Notes: generated by a model not told the origin, from the sequence alone. A stretch of 58,270 nucleotides of DNA from Bacteroidales bacterium (GCA_021740585.1 JAIOZM010000016.1:1-58270), one strand, 5' to 3'; counted from the first letter of the stretch, positions 37,232-46,903 are shown. Made by a program: numbers and translations.

Positions 37232-38632
37232 ATGAAGAAACGCATTCTAATACCACTTATAGTTTTTGTTGTAGTTGTTCTTTCCCTTATTGTTTATTCT
37301 GCTGCTTCTGGTCCTGAAGCAAATGTAAGACTAACAGCGAATGTGGAAAAAGATGATTTTGAAATAGTTGTAACTGTAACGGGAGAATTACAGGCTGAGA
37401 ATTCAGTAGAAATAAAAGGCCCTGATGAATTGCGTTCACGGAATCTAAGAATGAGGTCTGCAATAATTCAAAACCTGATAGCCGAGGGAACGGTTGTTGA
37501 TTCAGGCGATTGGATTGCTACCCTCGACAGGTCTGAAGCTGATAATATTCTAAAAGACATATTGGATGAACTGGAGAAAGACCAATCTGATTATACCAAA
37601 ACAAAGCTGGATACAACCATTCAACTCAGGCAACTCAGGGACGACCTCATTAATTTGAGCTTCAATATGGAAGAATCAAAAATTGCTTTGGAACAATCAC
37701 AATTCGAACCTCCGGCCACCATTCGTCAAGCTCAGATAAATCTTGATAAAGCAACACGCGCATATAGTCAGGCCAGGGAAAACTATTCCCTCAAAGCTCA
37801 GCAGGCCAAGGCAAATATGACGGATGTTAAAATTAATCTTGACAGGCAGATAAGAACCCGGGATGAGATGGTTAACTTAATAGAAAAGTATGATATATAT
37901 GCACCTGCTCCCGGGATGGTAATTTATAAAAAAGACTGGAATGGTTCAAAAAGAACAATTGGTTCTGAAATCAGTACCTGGGATTTAACGGTGGCCACTT
38001 TACCCGATTTATCAACACTTGTTTCTATTACTTACGTAAATGAAATAGATATATCTAAAATTGAAGCAGGCCAGTCGGTTAGGATTGGCGTAGATGCCTT
38101 TCCGGAACTGGCTTTTAACGGAATTGTGAAAAGTGTTGCTAATATAGGTGAACAATTACCAAATACTGATGCAAAAGTATTTGAGGTAGTTATAAGACTT
38201 ATTGCCAGCGATCCCATCTTACGACCATCAATGACAACAAGTAATCTGATAGTTACGAGCATACTTCCTGATGTCTTGTATATTCCACTTGAAGCTCTTT
38301 ATTCCAATGATAGTCTGAGTTTCATATATTGTAAAAATCAAACCAAACAAATAGTTGTACCAGGCGAAACAAACGAAAACTTTGTGGTAATTGAACATGG
38401 GCTGGAGGAGAATCAGCAAATTCTTTTGAATATTCCTGACGACCCGGAGAATTATAAATATGAAGGAATCGAATTAATAGAGATTCTTAAAGAAAGAAAT
38501 GCTGCCGAAGCCAAAAGAAAAGCCGATCTTGAGAATAGTCAATTGGAATTGAATATGAAAAAACTTCAAAATCCCGACAAAGGTACAAGTCCGGCAAATT
38601 CCCAGCGTCCAAACAGAAGGCAAACCCAATGA
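37232..38632 (+). CDS. HlyD/MacA-type periplasmic adaptor
   Basis: A 466-residue membrane-fusion protein. One N-terminal membrane helix (about 4-25) is followed by the first lipoyl/barrel half (VEKDDFEIVVTVTGELQAENSV region). A long coiled-coil hairpin runs over about residues 105-215, then IYAPAPGMVIYKKDW (second lipoyl half) and a beta-barrel domain (LVSITYVNEIDISKIEAGQ). The charged C-terminal tail (about 420-466) is lysine-, glutamate- and asparagine-rich. It should bridge the inner-membrane permease and the TolC-like channel encoded next. It overlaps the permease gene by four bases (ATGA). Confidence 0.9.
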   Translation: MKKRILIPLIVFVVVVLSLIVYSAASGPEANVRLTANVEKDDFEIVVTVTGELQAENSVEIKGPDELRSRNLRMRSAIIQNLIAEGTVVDSGDWIATLDRSEADNILKDILDELEKDQSDYTKTKLDTTIQLRQLRDDLINLSFNMEESKIALEQSQFEPPATIRQAQINLDKATRAYSQARENYSLKAQQAKANMTDVKINLDRQIRTRDEMVNLIEKYDIYAPAPGMVIYKKDWNGSKRTIGSEISTWDLTVATLPDLSTLVSITYVNEIDISKIEAGQSVRIGVDAFPELAFNGIVKSVANIGEQLPNTDAKVFEVVIRLIASDPILRPSMTTSNLIVTSILPDVLYIPLEALYSNDSLSFIYCKNQTKQIVVPGETNENFVVIEHGLEENQQILLNIPDDPENYKYEGIELIEILKERNAAEAKRKADLENSQLELNMKKLQNPDKGTSPANSQRPNRRQTQ

Positions 38633-39981
38633 TAAGCAGATATTACCACGATATTGTTATTGCCTTTGAGTCGATATTAGCAAACAAACTCAGGTCTTTT
38701 TTAACTGCTCTTGGAATTATTTTTGGTGTAGGTGCCGTAATTAGCATGCTTGCCATTGGTAAAGGTGCTCAACAGGAAATTCTGGAGCAAATAAAAATGG
38801 TGGGGGTTAATAATATTATGATTACACCTATTGTTAATCCAAATTCAGGTACTGGGGAAGAGGAAGACAATGGGAAACAAAAATCAAAGTTTTCACCCGG
38901 ACTTTCTTTGAAAGACGTGGATGCAATAAATGAGGTTTTGCCGACAGTTAAATTAATCAGTCCGGAGATTTCGCTAAATTCCTATGTGGTTCAAAACGGA
39001 AAACGCGCTACAGCTAAATTGATCGGAGTTTCGAATGAGTATTTCGAAATTTTCAATCTACAATTATCAGGGGGAGCTGTTTTCAACGATTTTCAGGAAG
39101 AAAACGGTATAACTGTATGTATTATAGGAGCTAATATCGCTCAAACCTTTTTCTCAGGGGAGAATCCGGTTGGGAAATATATCAAATTCGATAAGGTTTG
39201 GTTGCGGGTTGTAGGTGTGCTGGAAAGAAATGATGTGAAAATATCAGGTTTTGAGAATACCGGGATAAACGTAATGAATGATAATATCTATGTTCCGGTA
39301 AAAACCATGCTGTTGCGTTATCAAAACAGGGCTCTTATAGCCACCCGGAGGGCACCTGCCACCAGCGGTTGGAGGAGTCACTTCTTCTTTGCAACGAGCA
39401 CCAATCCTTCTCAGAACACTTCAAATAATTACCATCAGCTCGACAGAATTATTGTACAGGTAAACGAATCGTATGAACTTGATCCTTCAACCAAAATATT
39501 AAGTCGGATGCTCCTCAGAAGGCATCAGGATGTGAAAGATTTTGAAATTACCGTACCCGAACTTTTATTAAAACAGGAACAACGCACCAAAGACATTTTC
39601 AACATTGTATTGGGAGCTATTGCCAGTATTTCATTATTGGTAGGCGGCATTGGAATAATGAATATCATGTTTGCCTCGGTAATGGAGAGAATAAAGGAAA
39701 TAGGGACCCGGCTCGCCATTGGAGCCAAGAAAAAAGATATAGTAGCTCAGTTTTTAGCAGAAGCTGTGCTTATTAGTATTACGGGAGGAATAATAGGAGT
39801 TATTCTGGGTATAGTTTCTGCAAAATTAATCACTCATTTTTCAGGAATCCTAACCCTGATATCACCTTCTTCAGTATTGATAGCATTTGTCGTATCAGCT
39901 TCAGTGGGAATAGTCTTCGGATATTCACCGGCTAAACGTGCCTCTGAAAAAGACCCAATAGAATCCATTCGTTATGAATAA
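38629..39981 (+). CDS. MacB-type ABC permease without ATPase domain
   Basis: A 450-residue inner-membrane protein with the MacB periplasmic core and FtsX domain. TM1 is at about residues 20-42 (LRSFLTALGIIFGVGAVISML). The periplasmic domain spans about 45-315, and three helices follow from about 325 (LVGGIGIMNIMFASVMERIKE, then GTRLAIGAKKKDI). The end is YSPAKRASEKDPIESIRYE, typical of MacB. MacB of E. coli carries its own N-terminal ATPase; here there is none, nor an ATPase gene in the operon. It overlaps the neighbours on both sides (four and eight bases). The likely role is tripartite export of a peptide, lipid or drug; the substrate is unknown. Confidence 0.9.
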   Translation: MISRYYHDIVIAFESILANKLRSFLTALGIIFGVGAVISMLAIGKGAQQEILEQIKMVGVNNIMITPIVNPNSGTGEEEDNGKQKSKFSPGLSLKDVDAINEVLPTVKLISPEISLNSYVVQNGKRATAKLIGVSNEYFEIFNLQLSGGAVFNDFQEENGITVCIIGANIAQTFFSGENPVGKYIKFDKVWLRVVGVLERNDVKISGFENTGINVMNDNIYVPVKTMLLRYQNRALIATRRAPATSGWRSHFFFATSTNPSQNTSNNYHQLDRIIVQVNESYELDPSTKILSRMLLRRHQDVKDFEITVPELLLKQEQRTKDIFNIVLGAIASISLLVGGIGIMNIMFASVMERIKEIGTRLAIGAKKKDIVAQFLAEAVLISITGGIIGVILGIVSAKLITHFSGILTLISPSSVLIAFVVSASVGIVFGYSPAKRASEKDPIESIRYE

Positions 39982-41452
39982 GAAATTTTATGTACTTCTG
40001 ATTATAAGCATACTTTTCTCCATTCCTGGGAATACACAGGAGATTAGAAAATATACCTTCGAGGAAATCATTTATATAGCCAGGCAAAACTCGCCTATGG
40101 CTGTTATGTCGAGACATCGGTTTCGTCAGAGTTATTGGGAATACAGAACCCATAAGGCCGAATTTTTACCTAACCTTACATTGAATACTCAACTCCCGGA
40201 TCTTGACCGATCTATTGTAAGTGATTTTCTGGATGATGGAACTGAAGCTTTTGTGCCCCGGAACCGAATAAAAAATTCGGTTAATCTGGAACTGGAACAA
40301 AATATTGGTTTTACAGGAGGGAGCATTTTCATGAGCTCCGATTTACAACGTATAGATATCCTCGGAACAACGGGAGTCACTTCCTACCTGTCAACCCCAA
40401 TTAGTATTGGAATTCGGCAGCCAATAAACGGGTATAATGATTTTCATTGGTTGAAAGAAATAGAACCTTTAAAGTACGAACAGGCGAAAAAGGAATACAT
40501 TGAAGCCATAGAAAATGTTACATTAAGAGCAGTTAATATCTTTTTCGATCTTGCTGTGGCACAAAAAAATATTGAAATTTCAGAACTGAATCATTTTAAT
40601 GCCGATACCTTATATAGAATTGCTTTAGGAAGATATCAACTGGGAACCATTGCAGAGAACGATCTTTTGCAAATGGAACTTGCATTCCTGAATACAGGCA
40701 CCGCCTTAAATGAAGCAAAAATTGATCTTGAAATTAAAAAATTCCAAATGAATTCCTTCCTGGGGCTTAGTCAGGATGAAAATATCGAATTAATTATTCC
40801 AACGGAGATTCCCACACTAACAGTCGATTTAAATCGAGCACTTGAAGAAGCTTGGAAAAGCAATCCGGATATATTAGACAGACAACGACAAATTCTTGAG
40901 GCAAACAGGGCGGTGGAAAGAACAAAATCGGAAAAAGGACTTAATGCCACACTATATGCAAATTTTGGTTTAACACAACAAGCTTCACAAATTAGTGAGG
41001 TTTACCTTAATCCAAGAGATCAGGAAGTGGTGAGAATGGGAATTGAAATTCCTATTTTAGACTGGGGACTTGGCAGAGGAAAATACAAAATGGCACAATC
41101 TGCTCTTGAGGTAACCAGAACAACCGTTCAGCAGGCTGAGTTGGATTTTCAACAGGAGGTATATCTCGCCGTTATGCAGTTCAATCTCCAGGATGACCAG
41201 CTGGAAATTGCCTATAAGGCAGATGTTATTGGCTTGAAAAGGTTTGAGGTTACCAAACAACGGTTTTTGATCGGAAGAATATCTGTGCTCGACTTAAATG
41301 TGGCCCAGACTGAAAAGGATCAGGCTTCTCGATCCTATTTATCTGCTTTGAGAAATTATTGGAATTATTTTTATAATCTGAGATCTCTTACCCTCTACAA
41401 CTGGGTTGATGATTCGACGCTTGAAGAGGATTTTGACAGCCTTATTGAATAG
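39974..41452 (+). CDS. TolC family outer-membrane efflux protein
   Basis: A 492-residue exported protein. The signal peptide (MNKKFYVLLIISILFSIPGN, then TQ) is followed by two structurally repeated halves with long helices: YTFEEIIYIARQNSP, LAVAQKNIEISELN, ALGRYQLGTIAENDLLQMEL, and in the second half RALEEAWKSNPDILDRQRQ and RFLIGRISVLDLNVAQTEKD. This is the TolC/OEP pattern forming a trimeric channel across the outer membrane. It starts eight bases inside the permease gene, ending the adaptor-permease-channel set. Confidence 0.92.
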   Translation: MNKKFYVLLIISILFSIPGNTQEIRKYTFEEIIYIARQNSPMAVMSRHRFRQSYWEYRTHKAEFLPNLTLNTQLPDLDRSIVSDFLDDGTEAFVPRNRIKNSVNLELEQNIGFTGGSIFMSSDLQRIDILGTTGVTSYLSTPISIGIRQPINGYNDFHWLKEIEPLKYEQAKKEYIEAIENVTLRAVNIFFDLAVAQKNIEISELNHFNADTLYRIALGRYQLGTIAENDLLQMELAFLNTGTALNEAKIDLEIKKFQMNSFLGLSQDENIELIIPTEIPTLTVDLNRALEEAWKSNPDILDRQRQILEANRAVERTKSEKGLNATLYANFGLTQQASQISEVYLNPRDQEVVRMGIEIPILDWGLGRGKYKMAQSALEVTRTTVQQAELDFQQEVYLAVMQFNLQDDQLEIAYKADVIGLKRFEVTKQRFLIGRISVLDLNVAQTEKDQASRSYLSALRNYWNYFYNLRSLTLYNWVDDSTLEEDFDSLIE

Positions 41453-41518
41453 GGAATATTTATTCTATTGTGTATTAATGGAAGTCTTTGCGGTTCTCAT
41501 ATTATATATTTTCGTTAA

Positions 41519-41712
41519 AGCCCGGAGGGCTATTACTTAATTAACCCCGGTCCCTCTCGGGGTAATCAATCCATCACATCAATCAACCCCGGGGTTGCCC
41601 TTCTATATGGGTGAAAAATGTGCAACCCGCTCCGGGTTTGGGGGCCATTGTATTTAATTAACCCCGGGTGTAACCGGAGCTAATTAAGGTGTAGCCCTCC
41701 GGGCTCATTACA
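41519..41712. repeat. Cluster of GC-rich mini-hairpins (first copy)
   Basis: In the 493-base gap between the efflux genes and mdh lie several short GC-rich palindromes: AGCCC-GGA-GGGCT (41519-41531), CCCCG-GTCCCT-CGGGG, the perfect AACCCCGGGGTT, AACCC-GCTCC-GGGTT and AGCCC-TCC-GGGCT, linked by AATTAA/AATCAA spacers. The stems differ while the loops are mostly TCC or GGA. A related cluster is at 55243-55426. No coding frame is supported. The rest of the gap, to about 41840, is AT-rich with nothing recognised. Confidence 0.75.
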
Positions 41713-41843
41713 AAGATCAAATTGTTTCATATTCAGATTCTTATATGAATATTGATTTAGCCCAAATTGAAAAAAAAACATTTTTATGCTCCAAAATATG
41801 CTTATCTTCATACTCAATAATGTATATAATTAAATTATTTCAT

Positions 41844-41851
41844 TATTTTTG
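41844..41851 (+). promoter_or_regulatory. Candidate -7 promoter element for mdh
   Basis: TATTTTTG (TAnnTTTG), 94 bases before the mdh start codon, in an AT-rich region. A -33 element was not identified. Confidence 0.35.
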
Positions 41852-41945
41852 CTGCAAGCGCAACAATCTAAATCTCAATAGATCAGATTTTTATAGTTGA
41901 AAAGACTAAGAAGAAAATCAATATAATTAATTAAAAATATTAAAA

Positions 41946-42884
41946 ATGAACAGAATCACTGTAATTGGGGCCGGTAATGTGGGTGCTACATGTGCCAATG
42001 TAATTGCACATAAAGAACTGGCAAAAGAAGTTGTAATTGTTGATATTAAAGAAGGACTGGCTGAAGGAAAAGCTCTTGATATCTGGCAAACTTCTGCTAT
42101 TAATAATTTTAATACACGGGTTGTCGGATCTACCAATGATTATTCAAAAACTAAAGATTCTGAAATTATTGTGATAACCTCAGGTCTTCCGAGAAAACCA
42201 GGCATGTCGAGAGACGATCTTATTAAAACCAATGCCGGAATTGTTAAAGATGTTACAGAAAAGGCTATTAAATATTCACCCAACGCAATAATAATTGTTG
42301 TCTCAAATCCTTTAGATGTAATGTCTTATGCTGCATTTTTGGCTTCAAAAAGGCCTTCAAATAAAGTTTTTGGTATGGCAGGTATACTTGATACAGCTCG
42401 TTATAAAGCCTTCCTTGCCACCGCACTTGATGTTTCGCCCCTAGATATTCAGGCGATGCTATTGGGAGGTCATGGCGACACAATGGTTCCGCTGCCAAGA
42501 TATACTACTGTAAGCGGAATTCCACTAAAAGAACTTTTAGCTGAGGAAGAAATTGAGAAAATTGTTGACAGAACCCGCAAAGGTGGCGGAGAACTTGTAA
42601 ATCTTATGGGAACTTCAGCCTGGTATGCTCCCGGAGCAGCAGCAGCTCAAATGGTTGAAGCCATTGTAAAAGATCAAAACAGAGTATTTCCGGTTTGTAC
42701 TTATCTGAATGGGGAATACGGAATAAAAGATATTTATCTTGGAGTGCCTGTTAAACTTGGTAAAAATGGAATAGAGGAGATTATTGAAATTAAATTGGAT
42801 AAAGAGGAAAGCAAGTTGTTGCAGGAATCAGCAAATTCTGTTAAAACAGTAATGACTGTTTTGGATGATATGAAAATGTTTTAA
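41946..42884 (+). CDS. mdh: Malate dehydrogenase
   Basis: A 312-residue NAD-dependent enzyme of the LDH-like MDH group, interconverting malate and oxaloacetate in the TCA cycle. The cofactor loop is GAGNVGAT (8-15) with D33 after the second strand, which favours NAD. Substrate arginines are R83 and R89 (LPRKPGMSR) and R152 (DTARY). The catalytic histidine is H176 in GGHGDTMVPL. Arg at 83, rather than Gln, points to malate rather than lactate. It stands alone and is followed by a good terminator. Confidence 0.96.
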   Translation: MNRITVIGAGNVGATCANVIAHKELAKEVVIVDIKEGLAEGKALDIWQTSAINNFNTRVVGSTNDYSKTKDSEIIVITSGLPRKPGMSRDDLIKTNAGIVKDVTEKAIKYSPNAIIIVVSNPLDVMSYAAFLASKRPSNKVFGMAGILDTARYKAFLATALDVSPLDIQAMLLGGHGDTMVPLPRYTTVSGIPLKELLAEEEIEKIVDRTRKGGGELVNLMGTSAWYAPGAAAAQMVEAIVKDQNRVFPVCTYLNGEYGIKDIYLGVPVKLGKNGIEEIIEIKLDKEESKLLQESANSVKTVMTVLDDMKMF

Positions 42885-42910
42885 GGACATAATAAGCCTT
42901 TTTTCAAAAT

Positions 42911-42946
42911 AATCCGGTTGGTAATTTTGCTGACCGGATTTTTTTT
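42911..42946 (+). terminator. Intrinsic terminator of mdh
   Basis: AATCCGGT (42911-42918) pairs perfectly with ACCGGATT (42933-42940), followed by a run of T. It lies 27 bases after the mdh stop codon. Confidence 0.88.
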
Positions 42947-43027
42947 GATTGAAATCCATTGTACATCCGGAGTGCTTTTGAGAATGTCCAAAAAGTAGCT
43001 GTTAATTTGAAAGTTGATGTTATTTTT

Positions 43028-43125
43028 CTCTGTGGTACTCTGTGTTTCCTCTGTGAGACTCTGTGTAACAATAATTTAGAGAATTGCACAGAGTTACACA
43101 GAGGAAACACAGAGTATACACAGAG
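43028..43125. repeat. CTCTGTG inverted repeat element
   Basis: Two arms of about 42 bases, 43028-43069 and 43084-43125, are near-exact inverted copies around a short AT-rich centre; the core ACTCTGTGTTTCCTCTGTG is perfectly matched. Each arm contains four CTCTGTG units spaced by 2-5 bases. It could form a long hairpin. No transposase is present, so it resembles a non-autonomous palindromic repeat. The rest of the gap (43126-43437) holds only the -7 element at 43376. Confidence 0.85.
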
Positions 43126-43375
43126 ACTATTTGGACAGCTTCTATCGATATTTTTCTCCTACAGAGGTAAGAAAGTGATGGATGCATAACACCAAAACAG
43201 AGTGTCTTTTTAGTCAAATTTACCAAACTAAACTTAGCAAAGGAGGCAGGAAGGTGCTACCTTTAAAACAACAACACCGGGGGTCTTTTTTTGAAAACAG
43301 CAAAGCATACTAAATTATGGAATAATCTACAGTATTTAAACCTATTATTCAATATGAATTCTTAAAAATATGTAT

Positions 43376-43383
43376 TATATTTG
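43376..43383 (+). promoter_or_regulatory. Candidate -7 promoter element for secDF
   Basis: TATATTTG, an exact TAnnTTTG match, 54 bases before the secDF start codon. No -33 element was identified. Confidence 0.4.
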
Positions 43384-43437
43384 CCCCTCATTTTTGAAAA
43401 CTAGTAGAATTAAATTCATTTATAAAAATTAATAATA

Positions 43438-46400
43438 ATGGAGAATAAAGGAGCCATCCGGTTTTTTGCTATTGTACTGGCCCTCGTAGTGGTTTATCAG
43501 TTATCATTTACCTTTTTTGCCTATAAAGTCGAAAAGGATGCCGTTAAATTTTCACAGGGAGATCCTGTGCAGGAACGCAGATATCTTGATTCTATTGCAG
43601 AAGAAGAAGTATACAATTTTCTTTGGTTGAGATCTTATACCTATAAAGAATGTTCTGAAAAAACAATCAATCTTGGCCTTGACCTTAAAGGGGGGATGAA
43701 CGTAATTTTAGAAATTTCTGTAGCGGATGTTATTACATCGAATGCTGCCCCTCATTATTTGAAGGATCCTATTTTTACTCAAACAATGAATTTGGCGAAG
43801 CAGAAAAAGACCGATAGTCAGGCCGATTTCGTAGATCTTTTTGCTGAATCTTTTCAGGAAGTCAGTCCTGGTGGACAAATGGCACAATTCTTTATGACTC
43901 CCGAAACCAGAGGGGTAATTGATCTGACTACCAGCAATCAGGAGGTTTTGGATTTCCTAAAGCTTGAGGCAGAGTCAGCTATTGATAATTCTTTCAATGT
44001 TTTAAGAAACAGAATTGACCGTTTTGGTGTCGTTCAACCTAATATTCAAAGACTCGAAAGACAAGGCAGAATTTTAATAGAGCTTCCCGGTGTAAAAGAT
44101 CCTGAAAGGGTAACAAAACTGTTGACAGGAACAGCAAATCTGGAGTTTTGGACTACTTATAATAATACCGAGTTGATCGGTTACTTACAGGAAGCAAACA
44201 CTCTTCTTAGCGAACTGCTCTACGAAGGAGAACTTAATGTTGAAGCCACTTCAGAGACTGCTGCCACTGAAACTCAGGAAGAAGAAATATCTTTATTTGA
44301 AAATACGGATTCTACAGGGGAAATTGGACTTTTTGAAGGTGCTGACTCTACCGGTTTGGATCTGGGAGAAGAGCAAATGAGAAGGGAAAACCCTTTATTT
44401 ACTGTATTAACACCCTTCCTTGATAATGAAATGCGTCCGGTTTCCGGATCAATTATTGGTGTGGCTGCCCTAAAAGATACAGCAATTGTAAATTCATATT
44501 TGGCGAGACAACAAGTGAAGGTTCTGTTCCCGGTTGATACAAGATTCTTTTGGTCACATAAACCAATGGAAAATAATCCATCCTTTATTGAATTATATGC
44601 ACTAAAATCTACCCGTGAAGGTGGTGCTGCCATGGGTGGGAAATATGTTACCAATGCAAATATGGCATACGGACAGTTTGGAAACGAAGCTGAGGTGCAT
44701 TTTTCAATGAATGCTGAGGGTGCAAAGAGATGGGCCAACCTTACCCGTGAAAATACCGGTAAGCAAGTAGCAATCCTTCTTGATGGTTTTGTGGTTTCTG
44801 CTCCTAATGTAACTGGTGAGATAAAAGGCGGAGCTTCGACAATTACTGGAAATTTTACTCCTGCAGAAGCAACCGACCTTTCAAATATTCTTAAGTCTGG
44901 TAAAATGGACGCCAAGGCAAGGGTTGAGTCCAGTGAAGTTATTGGGCCATCATTAGGACAGGCATCTATTAATGCCGGTTTAAACTCATTCCTGATTGCC
45001 TTTTTGGTAATTCTTGGCTATATGATATTTTATTATAGCAGGCGTGCAGGTTTAGTTGCGGATTTAGCATTGGTAGCAAACATGTTTTTCCTTATTGGAG
45101 TTCTTGCTTCCCTTCAGGCTGTGTTGACCTTACCGGGTATCGCAGGTATTATCCTTACCATTGGTATGTCTGTTGATGCTAACGTTTTGATTTATGAGCG
45201 GATCAGGGAAGAACTGGCTGCCGGTAAAGGAATAAAACTTGCCGTTGCTGATGGATATAAAAATGCCTATTCTGCCATTATCGATGCGAACGTAACAACC
45301 CTTTTAACGGGTGTTATCCTTTATCTTTTTGGTACAGGTCCTATTAAAGGTTTTGCAACCACTCTCGTTATCGGTATTCTAACTTCATTATTCTCAGCCA
45401 TTTTCATAACTCGTTTGATTTATGAATATATGCTGAAAAATAATATTAAACTTACTTTCGATACTAATTTAACCCGTAACGCTTTTAAAAATACAAATAT
45501 TGATTTTATCGGTTCAAAAAAGAAATTTTATATACTTTCTTCCGCCATTATCCTTTTTGGTATAGGTTCATTATTTGTTAGAGGACTGAATCAGGGCGTT
45601 GATTTTACCGGGGGTCGGAATTATGTAGTGCAATTTCCGACTGAGGTTCAAACGGGTGAGATTCGCACAATTCTGGGAGCTGAGTTCGGAGAAGTACCAA
45701 CCGTTATTACTTTTGGACAAAAGAATACCGTAAGGATTACTACAAAATATATGATTGATAACGAGGAGAACAATGTGGATTCAATCATTAAAACAAAAAT
45801 GTTTGACGGTCTGAAACCCTATCTCCCTGAAAATGCAAGCCAGGAGCAATTTATTAACTCCGACGATTTCATAAAGAGTGCTCATAAGGTAGGACCAACC
45901 ATTGCGGATGACATTAAATTTGCAGCGGCTCTTGCCATTTTCTTCTCCCTACTTATCATTTTCATTTATATTTTAATCAGGTTTAGAAACTGGCAGTACG
46001 GACTTGGTGCTCTCGTTGCATTGATACATGACGTTTTGATTGTTCTTGGATTGTTCTCAATTTTCCACGATATTCTGCCCTTCTCACTGGAAATAGATCA
46101 GGCATTTATTGCAGCTATTCTTACCGTAGTTGGTTATTCCATCAACGATACGGTGATTGTTTTCGACCGTATCAGGGAATACAAAAACCTATTTAGGAAA
46201 CGAAGCAATAAAGTGAATATGAACTACGCTTTAAATTCAACCTTAAGTCGTACATTTACTACGTCATTAAGTACCTTTGTTGTAGTTTTAGCCATATTCA
46301 TTTTTGGAGGTGAAGTAATCCGAGGCTTTACATTTGCCCTTCTGGTTGGGATTATTGTAGGTACCTATTCTTCACTATTCATTGCTACTCCTATAGCTTA

Positions 46401-46461
46401 TGATACTATGAAGGAAAAGGGAGAACCTGCTATAGAAGCTGGAGCAAGCAAGAAAAAATAA
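43438..46461 (+). CDS. secDF: Protein translocase SecDF fusion
   Basis: A 1007-residue fused SecD-SecF membrane protein that uses the proton gradient to pull preproteins through SecYEG. The SecD half has TM1 at about 8-28, LGLDLKGGMNVILE near 79-92 (the D1 motif), the periplasmic P1 domain and SecD helices from about residue 515, with GMSVDANVLIYERIREEL near 579-596. The SecF half starts near 685 with GVDFTGGRNYVVQFP, and carries VGYSINDTVIVFDRIRE in its helices. An acidic insert near 275-315 (ENTDSTGEIGLFEGADSTG) is unusual low-complexity sequence in P1. Fused SecDF is common in Bacteroidota. Confidence 0.97.
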   Translation: MENKGAIRFFAIVLALVVVYQLSFTFFAYKVEKDAVKFSQGDPVQERRYLDSIAEEEVYNFLWLRSYTYKECSEKTINLGLDLKGGMNVILEISVADVITSNAAPHYLKDPIFTQTMNLAKQKKTDSQADFVDLFAESFQEVSPGGQMAQFFMTPETRGVIDLTTSNQEVLDFLKLEAESAIDNSFNVLRNRIDRFGVVQPNIQRLERQGRILIELPGVKDPERVTKLLTGTANLEFWTTYNNTELIGYLQEANTLLSELLYEGELNVEATSETAATETQEEEISLFENTDSTGEIGLFEGADSTGLDLGEEQMRRENPLFTVLTPFLDNEMRPVSGSIIGVAALKDTAIVNSYLARQQVKVLFPVDTRFFWSHKPMENNPSFIELYALKSTREGGAAMGGKYVTNANMAYGQFGNEAEVHFSMNAEGAKRWANLTRENTGKQVAILLDGFVVSAPNVTGEIKGGASTITGNFTPAEATDLSNILKSGKMDAKARVESSEVIGPSLGQASINAGLNSFLIAFLVILGYMIFYYSRRAGLVADLALVANMFFLIGVLASLQAVLTLPGIAGIILTIGMSVDANVLIYERIREELAAGKGIKLAVADGYKNAYSAIIDANVTTLLTGVILYLFGTGPIKGFATTLVIGILTSLFSAIFITRLIYEYMLKNNIKLTFDTNLTRNAFKNTNIDFIGSKKKFYILSSAIILFGIGSLFVRGLNQGVDFTGGRNYVVQFPTEVQTGEIRTILGAEFGEVPTVITFGQKNTVRITTKYMIDNEENNVDSIIKTKMFDGLKPYLPENASQEQFINSDDFIKSAHKVGPTIADDIKFAAALAIFFSLLIIFIYILIRFRNWQYGLGALVALIHDVLIVLGLFSIFHDILPFSLEIDQAFIAAILTVVGYSINDTVIVFDRIREYKNLFRKRSNKVNMNYALNSTLSRTFTTSLSTFVVVLAIFIFGGEVIRGFTFALLVGIIVGTYSSLFIATPIAYDTMKEKGEPAIEAGASKKK

Positions 46462-46588
46462 TTTATTTTAAATCTTTTGTGAATTATTGATTATAGGATT
46501 GTTTGGTTTATATTCTGCCAAAATCACCATCCGGTAACAATAGTTCACAACTGATTTTTTCTGTGTTTCACGATTTCAAATATTCTTT

Positions 46589-46596
46589 TAACTTTG
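46589..46596 (+). promoter_or_regulatory. Candidate -7 promoter element for tatA
   Basis: TAACTTTG (TAnnTTTG), 22 bases before the tatA start codon, which gives a leader of about 15-18 bases. Confidence 0.4.
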
Positions 46597-46618
46597 TCTA
46601 AGTAATAAAAAGAACGAT

Positions 46619-46879
46619 ATGTTATTCATTAGTGGTCAGGAAATTGTAATTATTTTCATAGTAGTGCTCCTATTGTTTGGCTCCAAAAAAATTCCCGAAC
46701 TAGCCAGAGGCTTGGGTAAGGGTATGAAGGAGTTTAAAAAAGCTACTGATGATATCAAGAAAGAAATTCAGGATAATTCAAGCGGTATTGTAAATGACTT
46801 CAAGGATATTCAAAAGGACATCACCAAGGAAACTCAGGATGTTGTGAATAATATCAAGAAGGAAATGAATACCGACTGA
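46619..46879 (+). CDS. tatA: Twin-arginine translocase subunit TatA/TatE
   Basis: An 86-residue protein with one short N-terminal membrane helix (about 6-21, [14 protein letters not shown]), the hinge [15 protein letters not shown], and an amphipathic helix [16 protein letters not shown] charged helical tail follows. This is the TatA pattern; TatB-like function cannot be excluded. TatA forms the pore-like assembly for folded protein export. tatC is not adjacent. The Na/Ca antiporter gene starts 24 bases after its end, so co-transcription is likely. Confidence 0.93.
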   Translation: MLFISGQEIVIIFIVVLLLFGSKKIPELARGLGKGMKEFKKATDDIKKEIQDNSSGIVNDFKDIQKDITKETQDVVNNIKKEMNTD

Positions 46880-46903
46880 GCCTTCGATTAATCTTTAAAA
46901 TCT

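Noticed and set aside
42959..43226. Several short frames on both strands within 42904-43226
   Set aside because: They lie in the CTCTGTG inverted repeat and consist of repeat-encoded residues without any family or start signal.
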